Of a stretch of DNA of 64,000 nt, positions 8,348-17,282 are shown one piece after another. Within the stretch, counting starts at the first letter, position 1, and each line of letters starts with the position of its first letter. The position numbers and the translations under genes are program-made. This DNA comes from LMUY01 sp964235495 (GTDB taxonomy: Bacteria; Pseudomonadota; Alphaproteobacteria; Acetobacterales; Acetobacteraceae): contig CAXSAX010000014.1 of the NCBI GenBank assembly GCA_964235495.1, forward strand, positions 1 to 64,000, read 5' to 3'. The notes beneath the pieces are model-generated. The model was given only the letters and a program-made list of their open reading frames with translations. It was not told the origin of the DNA and did not search any database.

Positions 8348-8842
8348 GTGGCCCATGACACCGGTTCCGCAACCCGCACCCCCCGGCAGGGGGGCTGCGT
8401 CCCAGTCACAGGAACGATGTCCTATATCGGGGTGTTCAGGGCCGAGCCGGTCCAGCGCATCGACATGATCAAGGCCGGCATCCCGGCCGCTGAGGCCAAG
8501 CGCATCCTGGCGGATCTTGCCGTCAGTCAAGTGGCGGGATACCGCGCCCTGGACATCTCCCCGGCCACCATGAACCGCAAGGTCAAGGACAAGGGCAGGC
8601 TTGCCCCGGCGGAAAGCGAGCGTGTCCTCGGCGTGGCGCGGCTCGTCGGCCAGGTCCAGGCGATCGTGGAGGAGTCAGGCGACCCGGAAGGCTTCGACGC
8701 GGCCGCATGGCTGTCTCGGTGGCTGAACGAGCCGCTTCCGGCCCTGGGCGGCGTGCGTCCGCTCGACATGCTGGACACCATCGAGGGCCAGGGCCTGGTG
8801 TCCGCCAGCCTCGCCCGCATCCAGGGCGCCGCCTACGCGTGA
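8348..8842 (+). CDS. Xre/MbcA/ParS-type antitoxin of a RES toxin
   Basis: Antitoxin with an N-terminal helix-turn-helix-like region and a C-terminal DUF2384 toxin-binding region, 164 aa. The segment LDISPATMNRKVKDKGRLAPAESERVLGVARLVGQ is split over the HTH and linker, and the end (FDAAAWLSRWLNEPLPALGG, then PLDMLDTIEGQ) is the characteristic DUF2384 pattern. The start is GTG at 8348 behind AAAGGAG; a later ATG at 8417 (MSYIGVFRAEP) would also give a full-length family protein. Its stop overlaps the toxin start (GTGA). It should bind and neutralise the RES protein and repress the operon. Confidence 0.88.
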   Translation: MAHDTGSATRTPRQGGCVPVTGTMSYIGVFRAEPVQRIDMIKAGIPAAEAKRILADLAVSQVAGYRALDISPATMNRKVKDKGRLAPAESERVLGVARLVGQVQAIVEESGDPEGFDAAAWLSRWLNEPLPALGGVRPLDMLDTIEGQGLVSASLARIQGAAYA

Positions 8843-9321
8843 CGCGGACCGTGTGGCGGATCGCCACCGACGCGCCGGCCTACGAGGCGGACGACATGAC
8901 AGGCGCCGGCGCGAAGCTCACGGGCGGCCGTTGGAACGAGACAGGCGCACCGGTCGTGTACGCCGCCGAGAACCGGTCGCTTGCGTGCCTGGAGACGATC
9001 GTCCACCTGAACACCGGGGGCTTGCCGCTGAACCGCTACTTGGTCGAGGTCACCATTCCTGACGACGTTTGGGGCGCCCGGGAGCAGGTCAACGCCGTGA
9101 AACTGGTCGGGTGGGACGCCCGCCCGGCGAGCCGAACCAGCATCGGGTTCGGCACCGAATGGGCGCGCAGCAGGCGAACGCCGATCCTCGTCGTCCCGTC
9201 CGTCGTGGTCCCTGAGGAAGTCAACGTCCTCGTCAACCCGCTGCACCCGGCGAGCGCGTCCATCATTGCGCGCAAGGTGCGTCCCTGGACCTATGACCCA
9301 AGGGTGGCGAAAGCGACGTAG
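8839..9321 (+). CDS. RES-domain toxin
   Basis: Toxin of the RES family; characterised members (established knowledge) consume cellular NAD+ or modify an enzyme using it. The start is GTG at 8839, overlapping the antitoxin stop. From this start the protein has 160 aa with the three residues that name the family in expected settings: Arg31 in GGRWNETGAPVVY, Glu52 in LACLETIVHL and a Ser near 139 in NPLHPASASI. No signal peptide or membrane segment. The longer in-frame extension to 8707 would lie inside the antitoxin gene and is rejected. The pair looks intact. Confidence 0.9.
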   Translation: MTRTVWRIATDAPAYEADDMTGAGAKLTGGRWNETGAPVVYAAENRSLACLETIVHLNTGGLPLNRYLVEVTIPDDVWGAREQVNAVKLVGWDARPASRTSIGFGTEWARSRRTPILVVPSVVVPEEVNVLVNPLHPASASIIARKVRPWTYDPRVAKAT

Positions 9322-9407
9322 CAGGAGCGCGCCAAGCACCCGGGAACCGACGCTTCAACCCGCTGCGCCACCCAACACGCATCCCGCTTGCATCCGCCCA
9401 CCCCGTG

Positions 9408-10553
9408 ATGCCACTGAAAGCCATGTCCCGCCTCCTGCTGCTCCCCGTGTTGCTATGGGCCGCCGCCGCGGCCCCCGAGCCACAGCCGCCCGCCATCACC
9501 GTGGTGCGTGCCGCGCAGGGCACCCTGGCGGAGACCGTGCTGGTCACCGGCACGCTGGTCGCGCGCGAGGAGGTGCTGGTCAGCCCGCAGATCGACGGCC
9601 TGGCCATCACCGCGATCGAGGCGGAGGAGGGCGACCGGGTGGCCGCGGGCCAGGTGCTGGCCCGGCTGTCGCACGAGGCGCTGGACGCCAACCTGGCGCA
9701 GAACACCGCGCAACAGGGCCGGGCGGACGCGGCCGTGGCGCAGGCGCAGAACGCCATCATCGAGGCGCAGGCCTCCCGGGTGCAGGCGGACGCCGCGTTC
9801 GCCCGCACCAAGGACCTGGCGGCCTCCGGCACCGCGTCGCGCGAGACGTTCGATGCCCGGCAGCAGGCGGCGCAGGTCGGCGCGGCGCGGCTGTCCGCCT
9901 CGGTGGACGCGCTGCGGGCGGCGGAGGCGGACGCGGCATTGGCGCGGGCGCAGCGGCAGGAACTGGCGGTGCGGCTGGACCGCACCACCCTGCGCGCCCC
10001 CGTCGCCGGCCTGGTGAGCCGCCGCACGGCGCGGCTGGGCGCGGTGGTCGCCATGGCCGGGGAGCCGCTGTTCCGCCTGATCGAGGATGGGGCGGTGGAG
10101 CTGGAGGCGAGCGTGCCGGAAACCCGGCTGCCGCCCCTGCGCGTCGGCCAGCCCGCCGTGCTCACCACGCTGGACGGCGCGGTGCCGGCGCACGTGCGCC
10201 TGGTGTCGCCCGAGGTCAGCCAGGCGACCCGGCTGGGGCGCATCCGCGTGGCGCCGGACTCTGCCGCCCCCCCCGGCGTCATCGGCTCCTTCGCCCGCGC
10301 CGCGGTCGAGGTCGCGCGCCAGTCCGGCGTGGTGGTGCCGCTGTCCGCCGTGCTGTTCGACCCAGACGGCGCGCACGTGCAAGTGGTCGAGAACGGGCTC
10401 GTCGCCACCCATGCCGTGACGGTGGCGCTGCGCAGCGGCGGCCAGGTGCTGCTGGCCGCGGGCGTGGCGGCGGGGCAGCCGGTGGCCGCCGTGTCCGGCA
10501 CCTTCGTGCGGGACGGCGACCGGGTGACGCCGATCGATGCGGCGGGAGGCTGA
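9408..10553 (+). CDS. RND efflux periplasmic adaptor (membrane fusion protein) 1
   Basis: Links the inner-membrane RND pump encoded next to an outer-membrane channel. Residues 1-26 form an N-terminal hydrophobic signal (SRLLLLPVLLWAAAAAP). The order beta-barrel/lipoyl/alpha-hairpin is visible: QIDGLAITAIEAEEGDRVAAGQVLARL (lipoyl half), a long Ala/Gln-rich coiled-coil hairpin about residues 85-170, then LRAPVAGLVSRRTARLGAVV (second lipoyl half) and the membrane-proximal barrel. GTG at 9405 or ATG at 9408 are alternatives. The pump gene starts 5 bases after the stop. No regulator is adjacent on this strand. Confidence 0.9.
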   Translation: MPLKAMSRLLLLPVLLWAAAAAPEPQPPAITVVRAAQGTLAETVLVTGTLVAREEVLVSPQIDGLAITAIEAEEGDRVAAGQVLARLSHEALDANLAQNTAQQGRADAAVAQAQNAIIEAQASRVQADAAFARTKDLAASGTASRETFDARQQAAQVGAARLSASVDALRAAEADAALARAQRQELAVRLDRTTLRAPVAGLVSRRTARLGAVVAMAGEPLFRLIEDGAVELEASVPETRLPPLRVGQPAVLTTLDGAVPAHVRLVSPEVSQATRLGRIRVAPDSAAPPGVIGSFARAAVEVARQSGVVVPLSAVLFDPDGAHVQVVENGLVATHAVTVALRSGGQVLLAAGVAAGQPVAAVSGTFVRDGDRVTPIDAAGG

Positions 10554-10557
10554 GCGG

Positions 10558-13500
10558 ATGGCGTTGAACATCTCCGGCGCCTCGATCCGCCGCCCCATCC
10601 CGGCCATCGTGCTGTTCGTGGTGCTGCTGGTGCTGGGGGTGGCCGCGTTCCGCAGCATCCCGATCACCCGCGCGCCCAACGTGGACGTGCCCATCGTCTC
10701 CATCGCGATCACCCAATCGGGTGCGGCGCCGGCGGAGCTGGAAACCCAGGTCACCCGCAAGGTGGAGGACGCGGTGGCCAGCGTGGCGGGGGTGAAGCAC
10801 CTCACCTCCTCGGTGGCCGACGGCGTCTCGACCACGCTGGTGGAGCTGCAGCTGGAGGTCAGCAGCGACCGCGCGCTGAACGACGTGAAGGACGCGGTGG
10901 GCCGCATCCGCGCCGACCTGCCCCGCACCATCGACGAGCCGGACATCGAGCGGGTGGACGTGGTGGGTGAGGCGATCCAGACCTTCGCCGCCTCCGCCCC
11001 CGGCATGACGGTGGAGCAGCTGTCTTGGTTCATCGACGACACGGTGGTGCGTGCGCTGCAGGGCGTGACCGGCGTGGGCCGGGTGGAGCGGATCGGCGGC
11101 GTGTCGCGCGAGGTCGAGGTCAACCTCGACCTGGACCGGCTGGCGGCGCTCGGCGTCACCGCCGGGCAGGTGAACGCCCAGCTGCGCGCCACCAACGTGG
11201 ACCTGGCCGGCGGGCGCGGCGAGGTGGGCGGGCACGAGCAGGCGATCCGCACCCTGGCCAACGCCGGCAGCCTGGCGGGGCTGGCGGCCACCCGCATCGT
11301 GCTGCCGGACGGGCGGGAGCTGCGGCTGTCCGACGTGGCGAGCGTCACGGACGGGTTCGAGGAGCCGCGCCGCTTCGCCCGGCTGGACGGCGCCATCCCC
11401 GTCGTGGCGTTCGCCGTCTATCGCGCCAAGGGCGCCAGCGACGTGACGGTGGCGGGCCGGGTGAAGGCCCGGCTGGACGCGCTGGCGGCGGCGCACCCCG
11501 GCGTGTCCATGGTGTTGATCGACGACTCCGTGCGCGGCACCTATGGCGGCTACGTGTCGGCCATGCACGGGCTGCTGGAAGGGGCTGCGCTGGCGACGCT
11601 GGTGGTGTTCATCTTCCTGCGGGACTGGCGGGCCACGCTGCTGGCCGCCGCCGCCCTGCCGCTCTCGGTGCTGCCGGCGTTCTTTTTCATGCAGCTGATG
11701 GGCTTCTCGCTCAACTTCGTCAGCCTGCTGGCCATCACGCTCGTCACCGGCATCCTGGTGGACGACGCGATCGTCGAGATCGAGAACATCGTCCGCCACA
11801 TGCGGATGGGCAAGTCGGCCTGGACCGCCTCGATCGAGGCGGCGGACGAGATCGGGCTGGCGGTGATGGCCATCACGCTCACCATCGTGGCGGTGTTCGC
11901 GCCGGTCAGCTTCATGGGCGGCATCCCCGGGCAGTATTTCAAGCAGTTCGGCCTCACGGTGGCCGCCGCCGTGCTGGTCAGCCTGCTGGTGGCGCGGCTG
12001 CTCACCCCCGTCATGGCCGCCCACTTCCTGCGCCCGCACGGCACGGTCCAGGCCCGGCCGGACGGCCGGCTGATGCGCGGCTACCAGCGGCTGCTGGCCG
12101 CCACCCTGGCCTGGCCGTACGTGACGCTCGGGGTGGGGATCGCGCTGTTCGCCGTCTCGCTGTGGTCCACCACGCTGCTGTCCACCGGCTTCATCCCGGC
12201 GCAGGACGACAGCCGCATCGTGCTCAGCCTGGAGCTGCCGCCGGGTTCCACCCTGGCCGACACGCGCGGCAAGACGGACCTGGTGGCGCACAGCTTCATG
12301 GCCGAACCCGGCGTGTCCAACGTGTTCGTCATCGGCGGCGCCACCCCCACCGGGGCGGGCGCGTCGATCCGCACCGCCTCCGTCGTGGTCTCCCTGGTGC
12401 CCAAGTCCGACCGCGCCCGCAGCCAGCAGCTGATCGAGCAGGCGCTGTCCCGCCGCCTGGCCGCCATCCCCGACCTGCATGGCTGGTTGGTGAACGACCG
12501 CGGCGAGCGCGAGCTGTCCATCACCGTGCTGGGCGACGACCCGGTGGCGCTGAACCACGCCGTCTCGCGCCTGGAGGGGGCGATGCGCCGCCTGCCGGGC
12601 TTCCGCGACGTGGCGGCCAGCGCCGGGGTGGACCGCCCGGAGATCCGCGTGGTGCCCCGCAACGACGAGGCCAGCCGCTTCGGCGTCACCACCGACGCGA
12701 TCGCCGACGCCGTGCGCATCGCCACCATCGGCGACATCCCGGCCGAGCTGGCCAAGTTCCGCGACGGCGACCGGCTGATCCCCATCCGCGTGCAGCTTGA
12801 CCCGGCGACCCGCGCCGACCTGGCCGCGCTGGAGACCTTGCCGGTGCCGGGCGCGGGCGGCGTGGCGGTGCCGCTGGCCTCGGTGGCGGAGGTGGGCTTC
12901 GGCGCCGGGCCGTCCTCCATCGAGCGATACGACCGGGTGCGCCGGGTGCTGATCGGCGCCGACCTGTCGCGCGGCGTGGCGCTGGGGGCGGCGCTGGAGG
13001 CGGTGTATGCCTTGCCGGAGGCGCAGCATCTGCCCCCCGGGGTGCGGGTGCAGAACGGCGGCGACGCCGAGATCATGGCCGAGGTGTTCGACGGCTTCGC
13101 CAAGGCGATGGGCGCCGGGCTGCTGCTGGTGATGGCGGTGCTGGTGCTGCTGTTCGGCGGCGTGTTCCAGCCCATCACCATCCTGCTCTCGCTGCCGCTG
13201 TCGGTGGGCGGGGTGATCCTGGCGCTGTTCGTGACCGGGCAGCCGCTGAGCATGCCGGTGGTGATCGGCCTGCTGATGCTGATCGGCATCGTGACCAAGA
13301 ACGCGATCATGCTGGTGGACTTCGCCATCGAGGCGCGCGCCCGCGGGGTGGCGCGCCTGCAGGCGATCACCGAGGCCGGGGTCAAGCGCTCCCGCCCGAT
13401 CGTGATGACCACGGTGGCGATGGTGGCGGGCATGGTGCCGTCGGCCCTCGGCTTGGGCGATGGCGGCGAGTTCCGCGCGCCGATGGCGATCGGGGTGATC

Positions 13501-13644
13501 GGCGGGCTGGTGGTGAGCACGTTGCTGAGCCTGGTGTTCGTGCCGAGCTTCTACACGGTGATGGACGATTTGTCGGGGCTGGCGCGCCGGGTCGGGCGGC
13601 GGCGCGGGCGGGCGTTGGAGGTGGTGGGGCAGGCGGCGGAGTGA
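10558..13644 (+). CDS. RND efflux pump permease 1 (HAE1/AcrB family)
   Basis: Proton-driven inner-membrane exporter of about 1028 aa, the full family length. It begins MALNISGASIRRPIPAIVLF behind a GGGAGG site at 10544-10549. The proton-relay aspartates are in GILVDDAIVEIENI (D402, D403) and the partner lysine is in VTKNAIMLVDFAIEA near residue 920. Two periplasmic porter/docking regions separate the first helix from the others in each half. It forms a drug or solvent efflux complex with the adaptor upstream. No outer-membrane factor gene is nearby, so a shared TolC-type channel must be encoded elsewhere. Confidence 0.93.
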   Translation: MALNISGASIRRPIPAIVLFVVLLVLGVAAFRSIPITRAPNVDVPIVSIAITQSGAAPAELETQVTRKVEDAVASVAGVKHLTSSVADGVSTTLVELQLEVSSDRALNDVKDAVGRIRADLPRTIDEPDIERVDVVGEAIQTFAASAPGMTVEQLSWFIDDTVVRALQGVTGVGRVERIGGVSREVEVNLDLDRLAALGVTAGQVNAQLRATNVDLAGGRGEVGGHEQAIRTLANAGSLAGLAATRIVLPDGRELRLSDVASVTDGFEEPRRFARLDGAIPVVAFAVYRAKGASDVTVAGRVKARLDALAAAHPGVSMVLIDDSVRGTYGGYVSAMHGLLEGAALATLVVFIFLRDWRATLLAAAALPLSVLPAFFFMQLMGFSLNFVSLLAITLVTGILVDDAIVEIENIVRHMRMGKSAWTASIEAADEIGLAVMAITLTIVAVFAPVSFMGGIPGQYFKQFGLTVAAAVLVSLLVARLLTPVMAAHFLRPHGTVQARPDGRLMRGYQRLLAATLAWPYVTLGVGIALFAVSLWSTTLLSTGFIPAQDDSRIVLSLELPPGSTLADTRGKTDLVAHSFMAEPGVSNVFVIGGATPTGAGASIRTASVVVSLVPKSDRARSQQLIEQALSRRLAAIPDLHGWLVNDRGERELSITVLGDDPVALNHAVSRLEGAMRRLPGFRDVAASAGVDRPEIRVVPRNDEASRFGVTTDAIADAVRIATIGDIPAELAKFRDGDRLIPIRVQLDPATRADLAALETLPVPGAGGVAVPLASVAEVGFGAGPSSIERYDRVRRVLIGADLSRGVALGAALEAVYALPEAQHLPPGVRVQNGGDAEIMAEVFDGFAKAMGAGLLLVMAVLVLLFGGVFQPITILLSLPLSVGGVILALFVTGQPLSMPVVIGLLMLIGIVTKNAIMLVDFAIEARARGVARLQAITEAGVKRSRPIVMTTVAMVAGMVPSALGLGDGGEFRAPMAIGVIGGLVVSTLLSLVFVPSFYTVMDDLSGLARRVGRRRGRALEVVGQAAE

Positions 13645-13700
13645 GGCTGCGGCCGCGGATCGTGTTGGCAAGGCATGGGCAAAGTTTTACTGTCCGGTCC

Positions 13701-13919
13701 ATGAGCAAGCTGCCAGACGAAGCAAAACCTGTGCCCTGGGATGACGCTCTTGTCCGCGCCCGGGCCGATGTGGCTGCTGGCCGGGTGCATGAGCTTGGCG
13801 ACGTTCTGCGTGAGCTTGAGAGCGATTTGGCGGCGATTGAGAACGGGAAGCGGGCCAAGGCACGTTTCGATCTGATTAAGCCATCCGCGCTAAAAGTCCC
13901 TCACAGTCAGAGTATCTAG
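13701..13919 (+). CDS. Small hypothetical protein, antitoxin-like
   Basis: Encodes 72 aa starting MSKLPDEAKPVPWDDAL at 13701, with an amphipathic helical stretch RARADVAAGRVHELGDVLRELESDLAAIE. The pattern W-x2-AL-x7-AAGR-x-hE-x3-hLRELE resembles small antitoxin-type proteins in alphaproteobacteria, but no toxin gene follows, so this is only a resemblance. It ends at the border of the lower-GC patch at 13.9-14.7 kb. It may be a left-over half of a toxin-antitoxin pair. Confidence 0.5.
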   Translation: MSKLPDEAKPVPWDDALVRARADVAAGRVHELGDVLRELESDLAAIENGKRAKARFDLIKPSALKVPHSQSI

Positions 13920-14530
13920 TTACCAAGTAGACTGGAAATAACGCCGTTGCTCTGCAAGCCCATTGCAGAACAAACGCTGCCAGCGTGGCAGCTATCCGAT
14001 GATCCCGAGCGGTCAGATCCTAACACCGAGTTGCTCGTTGGCAATGCTCCACCCATGTCAGCTGTATTTCGAACGCCTCTGTGGGAGCTTTCAATAAGTC
14101 CTGGCATCGGGGCAAGGCGGGGAACGTAAACTTCTATGTCGGCATCAACTTTATCAGGAACATCCAGCCTATTTGAACGTGAAGGATGTAAGTAGAATGT
14201 GTCTGCATTAGGTATAGAGATGTCAAGGATTTTGAATGTAAGTTTTTGATCAACCTTCATAGGTTTCGGATCAAGCAGCGCTGCAAACGACTTTTGTTTG
14301 GGGCTTCCGCTAACTGATCCCATGAGAAAAAAACCCGCAGAAAACACGCATATGACTAATAGTAAACTACGGAACTTCGTCTTGCCAGCATTCTGGAACG
14401 GCAGGAGTGTAGCCATACTTGCGTGAACCCTGGCCTCCGATACTTCCATCGGCTGGCTACGGCCAACTATCAGCCACCAGATGCTCGTCATCCAGCCAAC
14501 CATGCGCTTGACGGTGAATTGTCGCGGCAA
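13916..14530 (-). CDS. Hypothetical membrane-anchored protein in low-GC patch
   Basis: Unrecognised protein, up to 204 aa. A more natural start may be the ATG at 14416, giving MATLLPFQNAGKTKFR followed by one hydrophobic segment (SLLLVICVFSAGFFLMG) as a signal anchor and a polar, serine-rich remainder. Base composition is clearly lower in GC than in neighbouring genes, consistent with recent transfer. The stop overlaps the end of the small gene at 13701. There is no strong ribosome binding site. It may be a real accessory gene or a decayed one. Confidence 0.4.
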   Translation of the reverse strand: MPRQFTVKRMVGWMTSIWWLIVGRSQPMEVSEARVHASMATLLPFQNAGKTKFRSLLLVICVFSAGFFLMGSVSGSPKQKSFAALLDPKPMKVDQKLTFKILDISIPNADTFYLHPSRSNRLDVPDKVDADIEVYVPRLAPMPGLIESSHRGVRNTADMGGALPTSNSVLGSDRSGSSDSCHAGSVCSAMGLQSNGVISSLLGN

Positions 14531-14768
14531 TGACTGAAAGCCTTTTTCGAAACCGGCCTCAGTTTTGCGCGTCGCACATGATCAGATGGATCATAGATAA
14601 CCAATTCTTTCATATGGCTTGATGAAGCTTGCGGGTCTTGGTTCACTTTTCATCACCTTAGCAGCGATCGCCCAGCAGGCGCGAGATTTACCTCCGATGG
14701 TCTCCCAGCATGTCCGCGTCAGGCTCACCTTGTTTCTGACCTGCTCGCGTTGAGGTGGCGATGCCTTG
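14531..14768. other. Lower-GC intergenic stretch
   Basis: No gene recognised. A short inverted repeat ATGATC-N5-GATCAT lies at about 14578-14594. The stretch belongs to the same lower-GC patch as the preceding gene and separates it from the ABC exporter. Confidence 0.4.
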
Positions 14769-15530
14769 CTAGCGCTTCAGCCGGTATCCCGTGCGGAAGA
14801 TCCACCAGATGCCCAGCAGGCACGCCGCCATGAACACCAGCGTCATGCCCAGGCTGACGCCGACTCCGATGTCGGAGCTGCCGAAGAAGCTCCAGCGGAA
14901 GCCGCTGATCAGGTACACCACCGGGTTGAACAGCGTCACCGTCTGCCACAGCGGCGGCAGCATGCCGATCGAGTAGAAGCTGCCGCCCAGGAAGGTGAGC
15001 GGGGTGACGATGAGCAGCGGCACCAGGTTCAGCTTCTCGAAGCTGTCCGCCCAGATGCCGATGATGAAGCCGAACAGGCTGAACGTCACCGCCGTCAGCA
15101 CCAGGAAGGCGGCCATCCAGCCCGGGTGCAGGATGCCGAACGGCACGAACAGCCGCGCCGTCGCCAGGATGATGAGCCCCAGCACGAGCGACTTGCTGGC
15201 CGCGGCGCCCACGTAGCCGATGACGATCTCGACTGGCGAGACGGGGGCGGACAGCAACTCGTAGATGGTGCCGACGAACTTCGGGAAGTAGATGCCGAAC
15301 GAGGCGTTGGCGATGCTCTGGGTCAGCAGGGAGAGCATGATGAGGCCGGGGATGATGAACGCGCCGTAGCTGACGCCATCGACCGCGGCCATGCGCGAGC
15401 CGATGGCCGCCCCGAACACCACGAAGTACAGCGAGGTGGAGATCACCGGGGAGACGATGCTTTGCAGCAGCGTGCGCCAGGTGCGGCTCATCTCGAAGAT
15501 GTAGATGGCGCGAATCGCGTGGATGTTCAT
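14769..15530 (-). CDS. ABC-2 type exporter permease (YadH-like)
   Basis: Inner-membrane permease of the ABC-2 family, 253 aa with about six hydrophobic segments. The conserved ABC-2 segment is seen as FIIPGLIMLSLLTQSIANASFGIYFPKF, and the ending LFNPVVYLISGFRWSFFG is typical of the YadH/NodJ subgroup. It follows the ATPase gene after 13 bases on the same strand, so both form one exporter operon. Substrate unknown; relatives export drugs, polysaccharides or lipids. It is divergent from tetR, whose operator-like palindrome lies in the shared upstream region. Confidence 0.9.
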   Translation of the reverse strand: MNIHAIRAIYIFEMSRTWRTLLQSIVSPVISTSLYFVVFGAAIGSRMAAVDGVSYGAFIIPGLIMLSLLTQSIANASFGIYFPKFVGTIYELLSAPVSPVEIVIGYVGAAASKSLVLGLIILATARLFVPFGILHPGWMAAFLVLTAVTFSLFGFIIGIWADSFEKLNLVPLLIVTPLTFLGGSFYSIGMLPPLWQTVTLFNPVVYLISGFRWSFFGSSDIGVGVSLGMTLVFMAACLLGIWWIFRTGYRLKR

Positions 15531-15543
15531 GGCTGCCCGCGCT

Positions 15544-16524
15544 TCATGATGGCCTGTGCACCAGGCTGACGAAGATGTCCTCCAGCGAGCTTTGGTGGGT
15601 CTGGAGATTCTTCACCCGCAGCCCCAGCCCGTCCAGCTGGTGCATCAGGGCGGCGATGCCGTTGTCCTCGGCCTGCGCGTCGTAGCTGTAGGTCAGCTCG
15701 GCGCCGCCCGCCGCCAGGGCGAGCCGCCAGGGTGCGAGGGCCGGCGGGATGTCGGCCAGGGGGTCGCGCAAGGTCAGCGTCAGCTGCGAGGTGCCGAGCT
15801 TGGCCATCAGCGCCGCCTTGTCCTCCACCAGCAGGATGCGCCCGCCGGTCATCACGCCGACCCGGTCGGCCATCTGCTCGGCCTCCTCGATGTAGTGGGT
15901 GGTGAGCAGGATGGTGACGCCGGAGGCGCGCAGCCGGCGCACCATCTCCCACATGTCCCGCCGCAGCTCCACGTCCACGCCGGCGGTGGGCTCGTCCAGG
16001 AACAGGATGCTGGGCTCGTGCGCCAAGGCCTTGGCGATCATCACCCGGCGCTTCATGCCGCCGGACAGGGCGATGATCTTGCTGTGCCGCTTGTCCCACA
16101 GCGAGAGGTCGCGCAGCACCCGCTCCAGATGCGCCGGGTCGGGCGGCTTGCCGAACAGGCCGCGGCTGTAGCGCACGGTGGCGAGCACGGTCTCGAACGC
16201 GTCCGTCGCCAGCTCCTGCGGCACCAGGCCGATCCTGCTGCGCGCGCCGCGGTAGTCGGCCACCACGTCGTGCCCGTCCGCCAGCACGGTGCCGCTGCTG
16301 GGGTTGACGATGCCGCAGATGATGCTGATCAGCGTCGTCTTGCCCGCGCCGTTCGGCCCCAGCAGGGCGAAGATCTCGCCGGCGCGGATGTCGAGATCGA
16401 TCGGGTGCAGCGCCTGGAAGCCGGAGGCGTAAGTCTTGGTGAGGCCCTTGATGGACACGGCGATGGGCCGGGCGGGCGGCGCTGCGGCCTGGTCAAGCTG
16501 GTGGGCAGGAGATCCTGAAATCAT
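15544..16524 (-). CDS. ABC-2 type exporter ATPase (YadG-like)
   Basis: ATP-binding subunit for the permease downstream, 326 aa. Motifs: Walker A LLGPNGAGKTT, Q-loop VPQELATDAFET, signature LSGGMKRRVMIAKAL and Walker B SILFLDEPTAGVD, followed by the H-loop in TTHYIEEAEQMADR. The C-terminal extension ends with the SSLEDIFVSLVH pattern of drug/lipid ABC-2 ATPases. ATG at 16524 is preferred; 16533 is also possible. The promoter region is shared with the divergent tetR gene, so this exporter is probably part of the TetR regulon. Confidence 0.92.
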   Translation of the reverse strand: MISGSPAHQLDQAAAPPARPIAVSIKGLTKTYASGFQALHPIDLDIRAGEIFALLGPNGAGKTTLISIICGIVNPSSGTVLADGHDVVADYRGARSRIGLVPQELATDAFETVLATVRYSRGLFGKPPDPAHLERVLRDLSLWDKRHSKIIALSGGMKRRVMIAKALAHEPSILFLDEPTAGVDVELRRDMWEMVRRLRASGVTILLTTHYIEEAEQMADRVGVMTGGRILLVEDKAALMAKLGTSQLTLTLRDPLADIPPALAPWRLALAAGGAELTYSYDAQAEDNGIAALMHQLDGLGLRVKNLQTHQSSLEDIFVSLVHRPS

Positions 16525-16651
16525 GCGTCTCACGGGAAAGGGAGGCCTGGCGCGTCAGGCGCCGGGCGAGGCGGAGATGTGAGGGGCATTGCGCCGGCTG
16601 GCAATGCCCAGCCGGCGCTTGCGCCGCGGCCCGGCCGCTTGCAATCATGAG

Positions 16652-16663
16652 ATGACCGGTCAT
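16652..16663. promoter_or_regulatory. Perfect palindrome, probable TetR operator
   Basis: ATGACCGGTCAT is a perfect 12-bp palindrome 10 bases before the chosen tetR start, between divergent tetR and the ABC exporter operon. Short palindromes in this position are classical autoregulatory sites of TetR-family repressors. A near copy, ATGACCGTTCAT, covers the start of the adaptor gene at 17283. Confidence 0.65.
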
Positions 16664-16672
16664 ATTGGCGGC

Positions 16673-17260
16673 ATGACCAAGAACGGCCCGACCGTGCGCG
16701 ACCGCCTGCTGCAAGCCGGCGTGTCGGTGTTCAGCCGCTCGGGCTTCCACGGATCGAGCGTGCAGGACATCACCGAGGCGGCCGGCGTGCCCAAGGGCTC
16801 GTTCTATAACCACTTCGACAGCAAGGAGACGCTGGGCGCTGCGGTGGTCGAGTATTTCTGGGACGACAGGGTCACCCCGGCGCTCGCCATGCTGGACCAG
16901 GAGGACTCCGAGCCGCTGGCGCGGCTGCGGCGCTACTTCGAGCAGGCCGTCGTCGAGATCGCGGCCAGGGAGTACACCTGCGGCTGCTTCGTGGGCAACA
17001 TGACGGCCGAGCTGTCGGACCACAGCCCCGTCATCTCCGGCCGGCTGTCAATGATCTACGGCGAGTGGACGCAGCGCGTCGCCCGCTGCCTGGTGCAGGC
17101 GCAGCAGGCGGGGCAGCTCCGGCCGGAGGCGGACCCGGCGGTCCTCGCCACCTTCGCCCTCAATGCCTGGGAGGGCGCCATGCTGCGGGCCCGGGCGGCC
17201 AAGAGCGGCCAGCCGCTGCGGCAGTTCATCGACACGCTGTTCACCCAACTTCTGCGCTGA
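16673..17260 (+). CDS. TetR-family transcriptional repressor
   Basis: Regulator of 195 aa from the ATG at 16673 (MTKNGPTVRDRLL). The HTH is at about residues 25-47, with SSVQDITEAAGVPKGSFYNHF, the standard TetR recognition helix. The C-terminal ligand domain has the segment CGCFVGNMTAELSDHSP found in a common proteobacterial TetR subgroup. An in-frame ATG at 16652 lies inside the palindrome and would add seven residues; the later start leaves the operator free. Neighbours are an ABC exporter (divergent) and an RND system (22 bases downstream), the likely targets. Inducing ligand unknown. Confidence 0.9.
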   Translation: MTKNGPTVRDRLLQAGVSVFSRSGFHGSSVQDITEAAGVPKGSFYNHFDSKETLGAAVVEYFWDDRVTPALAMLDQEDSEPLARLRRYFEQAVVEIAAREYTCGCFVGNMTAELSDHSPVISGRLSMIYGEWTQRVARCLVQAQQAGQLRPEADPAVLATFALNAWEGAMLRARAAKSGQPLRQFIDTLFTQLLR

Positions 17261-17282
17261 CGCCCTTTTGCTGGAGAGTGAG

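Noticed and set aside
8104..8358. Open frame of 84 codons upstream of the toxin-antitoxin pair
   Set aside because: No ribosome binding site, no family resemblance, and overlapping frames of similar length exist on both strands.
10279..13671. Very long minus-strand open frame (over 1100 codons) opposite the first RND pump gene
   Set aside because: Its His/Arg/Gln-rich composition is typical of the reverse complement of a GC-rich gene, and the plus strand encodes a full, conserved pump.
13947..14129. 60-codon plus-strand frame in the low-GC patch
   Set aside because: Overlaps a longer minus-strand frame with a credible membrane anchor; no ribosome binding site.
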